The translations under genes and the position numbers were made by a program. From Usnea hakonensis (lineage: Eukaryota > Ascomycota > Lecanoromycetes > Lecanorales > Parmeliaceae): 64,000 nt of DNA. Positions 1 through 10,776 of the stretch are shown here, piece after piece; positions within the stretch are counted from its first letter, which is position 1, and each line of letters opens with the position of its first letter. The stretch lies in NCBI GenBank assembly GCA_013423325.1, contig BLJB01000200.1:62001-126000 (forward strand). The letters are read 5' to 3'. Below the pieces are notes generated by a model. That model was not told the origin of the DNA, did no database searches, and worked only from the letters and a program-made list of their open reading frames with translations.

Positions 1-93
1 GAGGCTGCGGCTTCGGCAGCGAAGGCATCGGAGCCGAAGGTAGGTGAACAAGAACTGAAGAAGCGGATTATGGGATTCGGGTCTGGTGGGTGA
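1..93 (+). CDS. 3' end of an upstream gene (partial)
   Basis: The frame is open from the window edge to a TGA at 91-93, giving 30 codons rich in Ala, Glu and Lys and ending in KRIMGFGSGG. There is no start in the window and no recognisable domain. The charged, low-complexity tail looks like a protein C-terminus, but chance cannot be excluded for so short a frame. Confidence 0.35.
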   Translation, partial: EAAASAAKASEPKVGEQELKKRIMGFGSGG

Positions 94-1264
94 GAGTGTG
101 GGTGTGGGGGATGAGGGCGAAGGGGATTGTTGGTGGGGACGGTTGTTGGGTTGGGAGGGATGGGTGAGTTGCTGGGGGTTACGGTCGTTACTGTTTCCAT
201 TCATACCATCGTGGCATATGGAATATTTATCTCTGTTGGTATAATGCTTATAACACGCGATGACTCTCGCTTTCTCCAATGTGCGCATCTGGAGGGAATG
301 ATCTGAACCAGATCTGCAGTCAAGAATTTCATACCCACTACTTGATGCACGAGAGAATACAGCAGAAATCCCTACTTTGACAATACGTCTACTATTCTTA
401 ATTCTAATAGAAGGCACCTCTCTTACTTCAACCGTACACCCTTCAATCATCACTAAACAACCCCTTCCATGCAACAAGCTCCAAGGCTAACAAACAAGCC
501 GCAATATTCCCCATTTTCTAGTCGCCGAACCCAGCGCACCGAGGTCCCCCATTCAAGCAATCGATGCTATTGTTCGCGTATCACATCAGAAAAATCCCCT
601 CTCGTGGCACCAATGAGCTTAGATCAAGACTATACAACCCACTTATCCCACAACAGAATCTCTCTATATGGCTTTTACACACCGCTTCGGGTCTCATGAA
701 TGAGAGTATGCTGTCTTGAACGGCAATCAGTGACTAGGTAGCTATAAGGGGGGTCTTGTGAGATCCAATCCTTGCTACGTAGGGAGTCGCTGGGATCGTC
801 TATTGTCCAAGAAGGACAATTGAGCTTCAGAAAGGTAGTTTCGAGTCGTGATGTCAATGGAATTGTACAGTATTTTGCCAGGGCGTATTCTTCATTTATT
901 CTCGAGTTTGCTATCTCAATTGAGACATGGATGAACGGACGTTGGTATCGTCGTGCATCCGTAGATGCTTAACCTGAGCTTCCCCGAAAGGTTGTGAAGA
1001 ATTCGGTGGTCCGAGCGAGCCAAAATGATAAAGTACTGGGTGCTGATTCGCTGGGTTGCATCGCGCCAAGAGGTTAGCGCGATTCGTTGGGTTGCTTGGA
1101 CCTAAATCTTCCAGAATACTCTCAAGTTCTCAACTTGTCTTTTCTTCTACAACATTGTATTGAACATCTCTCAAGATTTCTCAATTCGAGCGACTGCAGT
1201 CTCCAAGACTCACGACAATTGGCATTCAGTCTTCACAATCAACGCGTCAAGCTCCGCGTCCGTC
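94..1264. other. Intergenic and 5' leader, no supported gene
   Basis: Only short frames without coding character are seen. The last 100-200 bases before 1265 are pyrimidine-rich, as expected for the leader of the F-box-like gene. The frame of that gene is open upstream to a TTG at 1160, but 1265 is its first ATG. Confidence 0.6.
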
Positions 1265-2641
1265 ATGTCATCCACCGCGCCAACCAATTGTCCCTTTCTT
1301 GACCTTCCTCTCGAACTCCGAGACCGCATCTACGCGCAGCTCGTCAGTATCAAACATACTCGAACCCCTAAAGATGTCGAAGCCTGCCTGCGTTCCACCA
1401 CATTCTATAATTGGAACCTTCACCCTTCAATCTTACGCGTCAACCGCCAGATCAATCAAGAAACCAAGACTGTCATGGCACGTGAGAATGAATTTGTGGT
1501 AATTGAGTTTGGGAAAGAGCTGGAGCAGGTACCTGCAGACAAGAAGAAGGAAGATACTTCGATCATGATCTACAATGTCACCCTCTGGCCTGGCAAAGCG
1601 ACCAAGCAGCCTGTCGTTCCTGGAGAGACCATGCGGATGAAGTTATGCAGAGGCAAAGCCTCAAAGACGGATATGAATGCCCGTGTCATGCTCGCAGAGG
1701 ATATTCGAGACGTTTGTGTTGGCCTCTCCACGTTCCAAGGCGCCAAAGGGAAATATCGCACATCAGGCCTCTCCTGCACCATAAATGTCCGCCCATCGCC
1801 CGAAACTGAAACCCCTGCGACCAGAGACACCCGTGAACGGGCCCTCCTCGAGCCTCTACAAAAGCTACGTTGCTTCAAGAACGTTTCTATACAAGGGACA
1901 CTGCCAGCCATCAAGTACCAGATCATCCAGCAACTCACGCACCAAAGCTTTGACCGGGGTCTCGTCCTAACCACCATCGACGACCTGATCACCAGCGGCG
2001 ATCAAGCCTCCTCCAAAGGCGACTACTCCATCGCAACAGCCTACTACCAACGCGCCCACGAATACTTCCACCACAGCGCCGCCCACTCGAACCACGTCTT
2101 CACCCACCCCGCCGAAATAATGGCCTCCGAGTTCAAAATAATGCAACACCGAGCCCTCAACTGGATCCTAGCCGGCAACTTCACCGACGCGCTCGAAGTC
2201 GCCCAGATAGCCCTTAGCGCCGCGAACCAACTCTTCCTGCTCGACGCGCCCATGAGGCCTGGCCCTCCCACCGACTCAAACGGCCGCATCAGCACGGCAG
2301 CGTTCCGTAAGTGGACATGCGAGTGCATCAAAGAGGGGGCGGCGCGGAACGGGCAGCGGATCAAAAGCGAGGACATTGGGCGGTGCTATTACTACAAGAG
2401 CATAGCGGAGCAGGTGGCGCTTGGGGATGAAGCGGCGGAGCAGGCGGAGGAGGACAAGTTTACTGCGATTGGGTGCTGTGTGGTGTCTGAGACGATGAAG
2501 GACGATGTGCCTGGGGAGTTGTTGAGGTTGGATATGAGGACGATGGAGGGATTGAAGGGGGAGGAAGCTGATTCGGAAGGGTGGATTGATGATGGGGAGT
2601 GGGAGGATGGAGAAGAGGAGGAGGTGATTGATGTGGATTAG
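1265..2641 (+). CDS. F-box-like protein
   Basis: This is a single-exon gene of 458 codons starting at the first ATG of the frame. Residues 11-27 (FLDLPLELRDRIYAQLV) have the LPxELRxxIY look of fungal F-box or 2EXR-type N-termini. They are followed by ILRVNRQINQETKTVM, the usual second element in such proteins. The middle contains a TPR-like helical stretch (GDYSIATAYYQRAHEYFHHS). The tail is strongly acidic (EWEDGEEEEVIDVD). F-box proteins join substrates to SCF ubiquitin ligases through Skp1, and that role is inferred here from family resemblance only. The substrate cannot be told. Confidence 0.75.
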   Translation: MSSTAPTNCPFLDLPLELRDRIYAQLVSIKHTRTPKDVEACLRSTTFYNWNLHPSILRVNRQINQETKTVMARENEFVVIEFGKELEQVPADKKKEDTSIMIYNVTLWPGKATKQPVVPGETMRMKLCRGKASKTDMNARVMLAEDIRDVCVGLSTFQGAKGKYRTSGLSCTINVRPSPETETPATRDTRERALLEPLQKLRCFKNVSIQGTLPAIKYQIIQQLTHQSFDRGLVLTTIDDLITSGDQASSKGDYSIATAYYQRAHEYFHHSAAHSNHVFTHPAEIMASEFKIMQHRALNWILAGNFTDALEVAQIALSAANQLFLLDAPMRPGPPTDSNGRISTAAFRKWTCECIKEGAARNGQRIKSEDIGRCYYYKSIAEQVALGDEAAEQAEEDKFTAIGCCVVSETMKDDVPGELLRLDMRTMEGLKGEEADSEGWIDDGEWEDGEEEEVIDVD

Positions 2642-3090
2642 GATCGGGAGCTGTATCTGGGGGTAAAGCCCATTCATTCATCGGACTGACAAATTATAAT
2701 GGAACGAACAAGATAGTGATTAAAAAATAATGCACAACATAGAAGCATCTCCACGCCCCCTTAAGTATATCAACACCCCAACCCCCCTTCCTCTCCCCCT
2801 CAATCCAAACCCCGTAAACCCCCCCCCGTTCCCTCCCAGCCCCTCTTTCCGCTTCCTTTCAAGACCATAGCTTAGATCTCCTTTTCAACCCCCAGCCCTT
2901 CTCCCCTTTCTCCCCCTTCTAATACTCCTCACTCTGCACCTACTCTGCACCTCAGATCTCTGATCCCTTTTTCTTGGGGAGACGGTATTTGGCGTTTATG
3001 GATGTCTATTAACTCAATCCACACAGCGGAATCGACAATCACGGCCTAGGGAGATGAGGCAATAAAAGTTGCTTCTGTTATGGAAGTGGG

Positions 3091-3236
3091 TGCTAGTACC
3101 ACTAGACCACGGCGAAAAGAGCGTTGGAGTTTCCATGGGAATCGAACCTAGCCTATATACTGTGTTTGTGTACTGTCACCTGTAAAGTAGCTGTAGTATC
3201 AGCAGCAATGCTTGTTAGGCACCACCGTCAGGCTTA
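3091..3236 (-). repeat. tRNA-derived (SINE-like) dispersed repeat, copy 1
   Basis: Read on the minus strand, 3148-3138 is GGTTCGATTCC, a match to the Pol III B box and tRNA T-arm consensus. Positions 3113-3091 read GCCGTGGTCTAGTGG followed by TACTAGCA, like a tRNA D-arm and A box. The B box precedes the A box, so this is not one tRNA. It looks like the junction of two tRNA-derived units. The segment 3130-3236 clearly resembles 60801-60920 (shared TACTGTGT, GTAGTATCAGCAGCA-like and TGCTTGT(T/C)AGG blocks), so it belongs to a dispersed family. The boundaries are uncertain. Confidence 0.55.
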
Positions 3237-3287
3237 GATTTTGCCTTTCGTTTCAGTGTTTCTGTTGTTCATTTTGCGGATAGAAAG

Positions 3288-3615
3288 TCGATGGGGACCG
3301 TTGGTTCAAAATGCCTGAACTGGTTCAAATGAGGCTATATACACGGTTCGTAGTCGGTTGAAAGGTACAAACCGTTGAATCAGCAGTTAAACGATTCAAC
3401 TACTGGTTTAGGCGTATTATATTCAAAACATTTGCGCTAAGCCTCTTCGCGTTAGCGTCTCAGAAAGGCGCTAACCCGAAGAGGCTTAGCACTAAGGAAT
3501 CTCGAGGAAATCTGGACTATCAGTTGAACCAGTTCACCAACTACTTAATTATACTACCAAATTGAACTGGTTCAACTATTAGTTAGCCGGTTCGTGGTTC
3601 AACCGTTGGGAGCCT
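3288..3615. repeat. GGTTCAA-rich repeat block, MITE-like
   Basis: Many direct and inverted copies of GGTTCAAC, GAACTGGTTCAA and TTGAACCAGTTC flank a central hairpin. An example is GAACTGGTTCAA near 3317 against TTGAACCAGTTC near 3524, which are inverted copies. Imperfect ACCGTTGG motifs lie at both edges. No transposase frame is present. A decayed non-autonomous element is the simplest reading. No target-site duplication was recognised. Confidence 0.45.
3434..3492. repeat. Long hairpin: 24-bp inverted repeat with 11-nt loop
   Basis: The left arm 3434-3457 and the right arm 3469-3492 are inverted copies matching at 22 of 24 positions (core CTAAGCCTCTTCG). They are separated by TCTCAGAAAGG. 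The stretch TTAGCGTCTCAGAAAGGCG across the loop closely resembles TTAGCGTCTTAGAAGGCG in the MITE at 50.6 kb, which suggests related elements. Confidence 0.75.
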
Positions 3616-3921
3616 TGATAGGAGGGCTGCTCTGGCTTGGGGCACTAGGCCACATTAGTACTAGGGTAGTTACCTGTAGTGGTATACGTCAGTCAGCTTA
3701 CTTACCTACCTTACGAAGGCGAACCCTTCATAAAAGAGTCATCCTTCACCACCCCAGTATGATGACCAAAACCCTGACAGCATTGCCTGCAAGGTCATTG
3801 AATTAACAAGTCTCAATGCGCCACTATTCTAATCTCAAATCAGAGCACAGTAGATTCAACAATTCCACCTTTCTTTTGTCTCCATACTCATCTCTAGGTG
3901 ACGAAGAGCGACATACGCCAA

Positions 3922-5523
3922 ATGGCAGAGATACAGGCCATGACTAACAAATTTGAGCATGAGCCCTTAGACCTGACCAGGCCGACGATCCGCGTCTTCC
4001 ACATTCTGCCAGGAACAGGTACAATCAGGTGTTTGATGAAGCATGTTGATTTGGACTCGGATCGTACCGCTTGTTCCTACGTCTGGGGAGATCCAGAGCC
4101 TTCTCAGGTAATCCTGATCAATGAGAGTCCTTTCTACATTCGCAGAAATTTACACGATTTTCTCCTTCAAATGCGCGAAGATGAGTTTTCGAAACCATTG
4201 TGGGTCGACGCCTTGTGTATTGACCAGTCCAACACCTCAGAGCGCAATGAACAAGTTCAGCAAATGGGCTCAGTCTACAGAGGTGCACGAGCAGTGGTCT
4301 CGTGGCTTGGTCAAGGTGAACCTTCCGCTGCCCAATTTATGCAATTCGCTAGGATTGTCTCAAAAGAGGTGACAGAGAAAAGAGCAGCCCGCCTCGGCAC
4401 TACTCTGAGCACTGACTATGGAAACCTCTTCTACTTATCAGTGCATCGACATCGATGGGATGTTGAGTTCGCCAAACAGGTGAGGACATTCGATGAACTT
4501 GAATATTTCACTAGAACTTGGATTGTACCAGAGGTCTTCCTTGCTCAAGAAGTTCACACGGCTATGTATGGAGACCTCAACATCGCCTGGGTTGACTTGA
4601 AGCGTACCATTTTGACTTGTATCCAAATGTTATCAAAAGGATGGTTTCAGCCCAAATTCGCTGTCTTCACTCAGGCTCCCATCGACTACCCTCATCCAGC
4701 GGACCCCAACAGCGTGTTTGCACTTATCGCCAAGTTCGCAAAGACAGAATGTTCCGATCCGCGCGACCATGTCTTTGCACTTAATTCGCTCTGGGTCAAC
4801 GGCACATTACCAATCCGGGTTGATTACAATCTTTCAAGCTTTGCTCTTTTTTTGAAGCTTGCATCCTGGCTACTGAGCCCTGCAACTCAGCCAATGAGTA
4901 GCTTTATCACCTTAATCGATGCACTTGAGCTTGAGCCGGAGAACTTCGCTAACGGAGGCGAGCTTTTCGGAGCCGAAGAGTACATCCCAATCACCTTATC
5001 AGTTGCTTGGTCCCGCGAGATCGATATGCGTGAACTATTCAAATACCGGGCAACGCGCGTAGGGGAAGGAGAGTATAAGTTCTCGAAACGTAACACAGCC
5101 CATGATTTCTACTTCTGCACCTGTGAGCACTGCATCCAACTACACGATTTGCCAGAAACCACGGTCATCCGCGAGTATGTGCTCCGCTCTCAGGACCACG
5201 ACCGAACAACATGCGTGCACATGGACGAAGAGATTTCCCTCACGCAAATTATAGGATCCAAGATATATTGGGGCATCGTCGAAGGCGATTTACATGATTC
5301 AGACACATTTTTAGTGATCACACCAGCCTGTTTGAACAGAGTTTCCGAACTTCCACGCGTCGAAGAGAGAGATGGCAAGGTCGCAATCAGCCTCTCCTTA
5401 CGATGTCTCTGTGAGTTATTCAACCATCTCAGAGAGGGCCGTTATCGTAACAGACAAGGATACTGGGGCATTGACTGCACTAAACATACGATTACGACGA
5501 TACCAACTTCAACCCAGGGTTAG
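3922..5523 (+). CDS. HET-domain protein (heterokaryon incompatibility family)
   Basis: This is a single-exon protein of 533 residues from the ATG at 3922. The frame extends a few codons upstream to a GTG. HET motifs occur in order: CSYVWGD at residues 51-57, LWVDALCIDQSNTSERNEQVQQ split across 93-114 with the LCIDQ core at 98-102, MGSVYRGA at 115-122 and WLG at 128-130. The later region contains CSDPRDHVFAL, the usual second conserved stretch of HET proteins. HET domains act in fungal non-self recognition and can trigger cell death (established for the family). The partner and specificity cannot be read here. No NACHT or WD repeat region is fused. The gene lies just downstream of a repeat island, a common setting for such genes. 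Confidence 0.88.
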   Translation: MAEIQAMTNKFEHEPLDLTRPTIRVFHILPGTGTIRCLMKHVDLDSDRTACSYVWGDPEPSQVILINESPFYIRRNLHDFLLQMREDEFSKPLWVDALCIDQSNTSERNEQVQQMGSVYRGARAVVSWLGQGEPSAAQFMQFARIVSKEVTEKRAARLGTTLSTDYGNLFYLSVHRHRWDVEFAKQVRTFDELEYFTRTWIVPEVFLAQEVHTAMYGDLNIAWVDLKRTILTCIQMLSKGWFQPKFAVFTQAPIDYPHPADPNSVFALIAKFAKTECSDPRDHVFALNSLWVNGTLPIRVDYNLSSFALFLKLASWLLSPATQPMSSFITLIDALELEPENFANGGELFGAEEYIPITLSVAWSREIDMRELFKYRATRVGEGEYKFSKRNTAHDFYFCTCEHCIQLHDLPETTVIREYVLRSQDHDRTTCVHMDEEISLTQIIGSKIYWGIVEGDLHDSDTFLVITPACLNRVSELPRVEERDGKVAISLSLRCLCELFNHLREGRYRNRQGYWGIDCTKHTITTIPTSTQG

Positions 5524-7580
5524 TCATGGCGACTACCTTTTGGGGACGTAGAGCATGGCGAAAGCACATGAAAAAAAAACGCCCGCGAGCCCGCAATACT
5601 GACGGCAAACTGATTGTTGGAAAAAAATAAATCTAGCACACTTCGAAGCAACAAGAGATACTTCTGCTATAGATTCGCATCATTCGTCTACTCCACGTGC
5701 TTTGCGACTGATTCGACGAATTGGCATCCGTTGCAAAATTCAACGTGTCTGATAACGGAGCTATCTTCCAGGATTTATTGCGCAATGAACATTTCTTAAC
5801 CGATGATCTCCTGTTTCGCCAAATCTCTCGGCCACTTCTGGAAAGAAAATACGCTTATAGTCTTAATATACCGTTTATGCATATTTGTTGAAACTCCTCC
5901 CCAAAGCAACCAGCCGTCACCAGCCCCTTGCGGGAAAATCTTCAGCAACAATACGACGCAAAGGAGCCTAGAAAGCTGCCTACAGTTGTGATTAAGATAT
6001 GACACCCCCGGAACATGCGAACGTCCACCCGCACAGACAGTGAGCCATTAATTATGCTCCTCTCTGCTCCCTCGGTGCTCCCTCTAAAGAACCCCTACTC
6101 CCTATTCCGAATCACAACGACAAATTTCCAATCCTAAATTCTGGGTGCATATATACATATCGATAGGGCAAAGGGGCCTGGAGTGGGGCTGGGTATTTGG
6201 GGGCGAGGAAGAGGGGGAGAATGAAGGGAAGAAGAGGGGAGGGGGGGAAAAGGTGAAGAGGAGGAAAGAGAATAGGAAGGGTAAAGGGGAAGACTGAAGA
6301 GAAGATGAGAGACGAATGAGAGAGGGAAGGGATAATATAGACGGATAGCTAGACAGATAGAGAAATAGATAGAAGGAACATCAAGGGGCTTACTTCTTAC
6401 CCAATAATAAATCTTAGCGTATCCTTCGAACACAACATACCTATCTCGACAAGCCTACGCCCAAACTCACCAAATCCAAAACCATGCCAACGTGTCGCTC
6501 ATCGCGTACTCTCCATAAACCACATCCCAGGAACGATCTCGCACACACAGCAACAAGTCTCTAGTCTCCCAACACGCTCTGTATCAACGACCAGCACATA
6601 GCAGCAATTTCCAAGATCCATAAAAAGAGGAGTAAGTAACTTGCTTAACACAGCCGATTCCGCAAAGACAGGGAATGGGAAGCGACGTTTTTTTAATGGG
6701 TAAGGTGGTCCGTCATCATACTGGAATATCAACTTGAGCGGAGATACAGAGCAAGTTCTATCTCTTCGACAAGATATGAGTACACACAATTCCGTTCCAT
6801 CGCACAACTGGGAGTGCGCAATAGTAAATCAAGCTGCCTATAGCGACGCCATGTGAGACATTCCGCTTAGAAAAAGAAAGTCATTGAATACGCAGACAAT
6901 CATAGGCATCGAGTCATTTCGAAGATGTTTGGATAGACAGAGGGACTCTATCTCCTAGTTCCACCTCTAGTCTTAGTCTCCGCTCGTTGGACCGTAGACG
7001 TCTCATCTAGGGTACCTTTGCCTCCCCCATACCCGTAGTTCCCACCCCACCTAGGCGGCCGCAGACTTGATCCTCTGAGATTCTCGTAGAGCCTAGAATT
7101 AAGTAAGTGTACGTGAGATTGCATGCGCATGAATACAGTTTTCATGTGTCTACGTTTAGATCAAATATGTCGGAAGTGACAGAAATAGGTAGTAAGGGTG
7201 ATTCTAGGGCCGGAGGAATTGCTATTTTTAGTTTAGGGGTGTGTCCAGGGCATCTTCGGTCATGGGTGGGTGGTACTTCAGGGTTCAATCCCCTGCAGGG
7301 ATCACCTTTTAGGCCCCATAGCTGCCCCTCATTAGGTCAAGACTAATGCGGATGAGCGGCGGGAGACCGGCACCAACGGGCACCGACGTCGATCGAGTTG
7401 CCTCATATGCTCGCATCTCACCATAGTACCCTAATATTAATATAGGTTCTTGTTATTGTCAGATTCTGCGACAGCATGATTACTATTCCTCTTTCTCGCT
7501 CAATCGTGTCTATATCTGTGTCTATATCTGCCTTGGATGTCTAATTGACCTGTGTACATGTAGCTTCTCTGGTCGCTGCC
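5524..7580. other. Intergenic, purine-rich tract, no supported gene
   Basis: A GGA/GAA-rich purine tract covers roughly 6170-6330, followed by ATAGATAG-like repeats to about 6375. A tRNA-like T-arm at 7279-7295 is listed separately. All frames are short and lack splice-linked continuations. The end of the region is the leader of the lectin-like gene at 7581. Confidence 0.55.
7279..7310 (+). other. tRNA-like T-arm with B box and T-run
   Basis: CAGGG-TTCAATC-CCCTG at 7279-7295 forms a perfect 5-bp T-stem with a 7-nt loop, and GGTTCAATCCC matches a Pol III B box. TTTT follows at 7307-7310, like a Pol III terminator. No convincing D-arm, anticodon arm or acceptor pairing was found upstream. It is therefore a tRNA fragment or tRNA-derived repeat rather than a working tRNA. 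Confidence 0.35.
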
Positions 7581-9509
7581 ATGGCGGACAAGTATTCCGA
7601 GCTCGAAGTTGCCCCCAACGAACAGAGCGAGCGATTCCCACAAATCGTCGACCAAGCTGCACTTGCGCCGGAGCGAGATCTATCTGGAGAATCGCCAGAG
7701 CTTGACAAGAAGTCATGGCCGCCTCAAGTTCGTTGCCAAATCTAGACACATTCTTTCTCTCCTGAGGATTTAGTCTTCTAACATGTCTTTCAGAGCCTCT
7801 CTCCTACCTCCGAGACCACAGCCTACACCCCCTCTAGACCCGACTTTAAAGATCGTACCGACTCGACCCTCGAATATGGCTCCCCGAAGCCAGACAACGA
7901 TAACGAGACGCTGAAGGAGGCTGGCTCCCCTCCACCTGGAACGCCAATGGCGAATATGGAATTGCGCCCAGACATTGCGCCGCAAAAACAGGAGCCGGAA
8001 AGACAGCAAGAGCAGGACAGACAGCAGAAGCGGCGGGGCCTATCTTTCTGGATTGTCATCGGGCTAGTCGGCTTTCTCATCTTAGCGATTGCTTTGGGCG
8101 TTGGGTTGGGTGTTGGTCTGACGAGGCATAAGGGTTCCAAGGCTTCGTCATCAAGGTGTGAATACTTCCGCCTGATATCGAAGATGGTGCTCACCGTGTC
8201 GGTAGTTCTTCATCAGCAGCAAATTCTACTGCCAATACCATACTACCTCACGGAATATACAACGACTCGTCGGTGTCGATCGTGATATTGGGGGATGGAG
8301 ACAAACGTCTTTTCTTTCAGGAGGGTAGTGGGAACATTCGAGAATCGCTTTTTGCCCAATCAACAAATTCATGGACGAGCGATATCAACAACATTGTAGT
8401 AACGGACGCGAGAAATAATACGCCCTTGGTAGCACTGCTTGTGAACAGCACAGGCACTCCCTTTGCTGTTGACACGGGACCTGTGGTGGGTATCATACTT
8501 CCTAAAGAGCAAATGCCCACATGGGCTAATGAATTTCAGATCTTCCTCTTCTACATTACCGGCACCAACCGGCTCGCCAGCAAACAATTCATCTCTGGCT
8601 CATGGACCACTCGCGACAACTTTTCCCCCGCTGGAACTCCAAACATGACAGTCACAACCGCCACAGATACACGAGCCTTGGCATGCACGTTACTCGGTAA
8701 CAATGTACTCTCAGGCCAAGCTTTCGTCTTCTACGTAGCTCAGAATGGCAGCGTGGAGTCTTTGACAATCACCCCCACTTCCGACGACAGCATCGTCGCC
8801 AGTCCTGGACCAAGCTTGCCAGAAGCCCTGCAAGGAGGCCATGTGCTTGCATTGGCTGCCGGCGCATCGGATGTCGACAATGTCGTCACTCCACAGGTGG
8901 GAGTCTTGACTTCGAATGGGAGTGTATATTACGACTTGTACTTTTCCTTTTTCAACAACAGCGCTTGGACATCGCCAGAGCGTACGTGCCCCATGCGTCC
9001 CCTTTCCGTTGAAACAAGATCCGCACTCTGACTCAAACCATCCAGTTCAAACCCTACTCGTCCCCGCTCTCCCGCCCAACGAACAAATCACCTACCCCAC
9101 CTCCCTCACCCTCGAAAACTCCTACCCCACCACCGCAACCTCTCTTCCCTCCGTCCCCTCCAACGCCCCTTCCAGCCCCTCCCTCCAATCAGCCTCGTAC
9201 AACGAATCTCTAATAGGCGACGTCGACATTGCCCAAGTCTTCGTCAACGACCCCACCTCCCGCTCCTACACCCTTTTTGGTTTCTGGGTCAACGGCACCG
9301 ACCTAGCCGCTTACACGACTCGCAACATTGGCTTGAGCACGCAGCCCAAGAGCGCCTTCCCTTACAGCAGGCTCGCGGGCGCGGTGAGCGGGAATGGGAC
9401 CGACGTTTTCTTATATCACCAGATCAACGGGACGAGTTGGGCGGAGGATGCGTATAATTTGAACGGGGGATTTTTCACAACTAGCTACTTTGATGTCGCG
9501 ACCGAATGA
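7581..9509 (+). CDS. Type II membrane protein with fucose-lectin-like ectodomain (paralogue A)
   Basis: Exons are 7581-7727, 7794-8155, 8206-8485, 8540-8981 and 9046-9509, which join in frame to 564 codons. The introns are 50-66 nt with GT-AG ends. The N-terminal 130 residues are hydrophilic. Residues about 133-158 (SFWIVIGLVGFLILAIALG and on) form one membrane span followed by Ser-rich linker. The outer part has repeated blades such as KRLFFQEGSGNIRE, FLFYITGTNRLAS and FVFYVAQNGSVESL, resembling fungal fucose-specific lectin propellers (YyqdxxGxIRe), and many NxS/T sites. Sugar binding is an inference. A paralogue lies tail-to-tail at 10777-12510 with the same exon plan. A cell-surface or secretory-membrane location is likely. 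Confidence 0.75.
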
Positions 9510-10776
9510 TGACTTTTGCTACATATTTTTGGACTCTCGAGGGGGAAAAAGCGAAGGCTGAGATGATGGTCTGTTTGGACGAAAATGATACCCATTGCAA
9601 GAATACCTCCACTTCTCAATGTCTGTATTACTTTCCGATTTAGCTCAAGCTTATTTCCACGCTGCTACTTATACTCCCTATAGATATATATAAATATAGA
9701 TATTACTTATCTACTCTCCAGCCCGCCTAGTCTCACGCTTACAGATATATTTTCCTTCTCTACCAACTCAAACAAGTCGAATAAGGGGGCAATTATATCG
9801 TAAACATAGACGAACGGCTGGTCTATCACAGACCCAAGTACCTGACTATACATTCATTAAAAATTTCCGCTTATAAACACTCCGTCTCGCATTCACTCCT
9901 CGCATACTCTAAAAGAGAGAGAGAAAAAAAAAAAGGGGGGGATGCGCCACAATCCAAGATGACCGATAACCGCTCCATCAATCTCCATTACATACAACCG
10001 ACCTCGGATCTTCCAAGAAGGGTCGAACACTAAATAAATAAATAAATGATACGAGACCTTCGCAAAAGAAGAGTCTAGAGAGGTTTGATCCATTCCTCAA
10101 TACCATTTACCATACCATACCAAAAAAAAGAAAAAGGAAAAAAAAAGGATATAGGACGAGTTAATTTAAAGAATATGCTTTGCACCGAAGATGGGAGGAG
10201 GAAAGGAGATATTTGTGAATGGAAGGAAGGAAGCGGTTTAGGGAGCGATTTTCGAGGGGTATTTTTATGAGGTGCCCTTCACCTCATGGACAAAGAAAGA
10301 GAAGAGAAGAGAAGAGAAGAGAGATATAAGCCGTTCCTCGCCACGCTCCGGTAGTATATCTGTTGGTTGGAAATAGGTCATGGGGTGTAGGTAGGATTGA
10401 TGCAATTTCCCACGTTAGAAAGAGCTACGCAAACACTCCTGTGCCAAGACCACTATGCGTGTGTTATTCGTGAACAATATCCATCCCTGGTGTGTATAAC
10501 ATTGACTTTCAAACGTGACTCAAGCAGAGATCAACTCGTTAGTGCTTCGTTCGCCACGGAAAAGAATGCAATGCAATGAAGGAGACTCTGAAAGAGACGA
10601 ATCGACTGAAGAGGTATTGCCAGTGTAAATCACCCTATTTATGTACTCCTGGAAGGACACCATGCCCCGGGCCATGACCACCGAATCCATGCACCGAAAC
10701 AACACCGAAACCAGTCATGCGATATGCAATATCCGAAATCACTAACCCCCAGTCCTACTGTGGCGAGTACTGAAGA
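9510..10776. other. Intergenic between convergent paralogues
   Basis: This holds the 3' ends of the two lectin-like genes. A-rich patches (near 9930 and 10125-10147) and an AGAAG microsatellite around 10290-10322 are present. No coding region is supported. Confidence 0.6.

Larger units (their letters stand above)
2642..3921. other. Intergenic repeat island between the F-box-like and HET genes
   Basis: C-rich low complexity covers about 2750-2960. It is followed by a tRNA-like dispersed repeat (3091-3236) and a block of GGTTCAA-type repeats (3288-3615) around a strong hairpin (3434-3492), all listed separately. TCTAG at 3893-3897, just before the HET start, could be an intron acceptor, so a short 5' exon of the HET gene may lie here. 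No other gene is seen. Confidence 0.6.
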
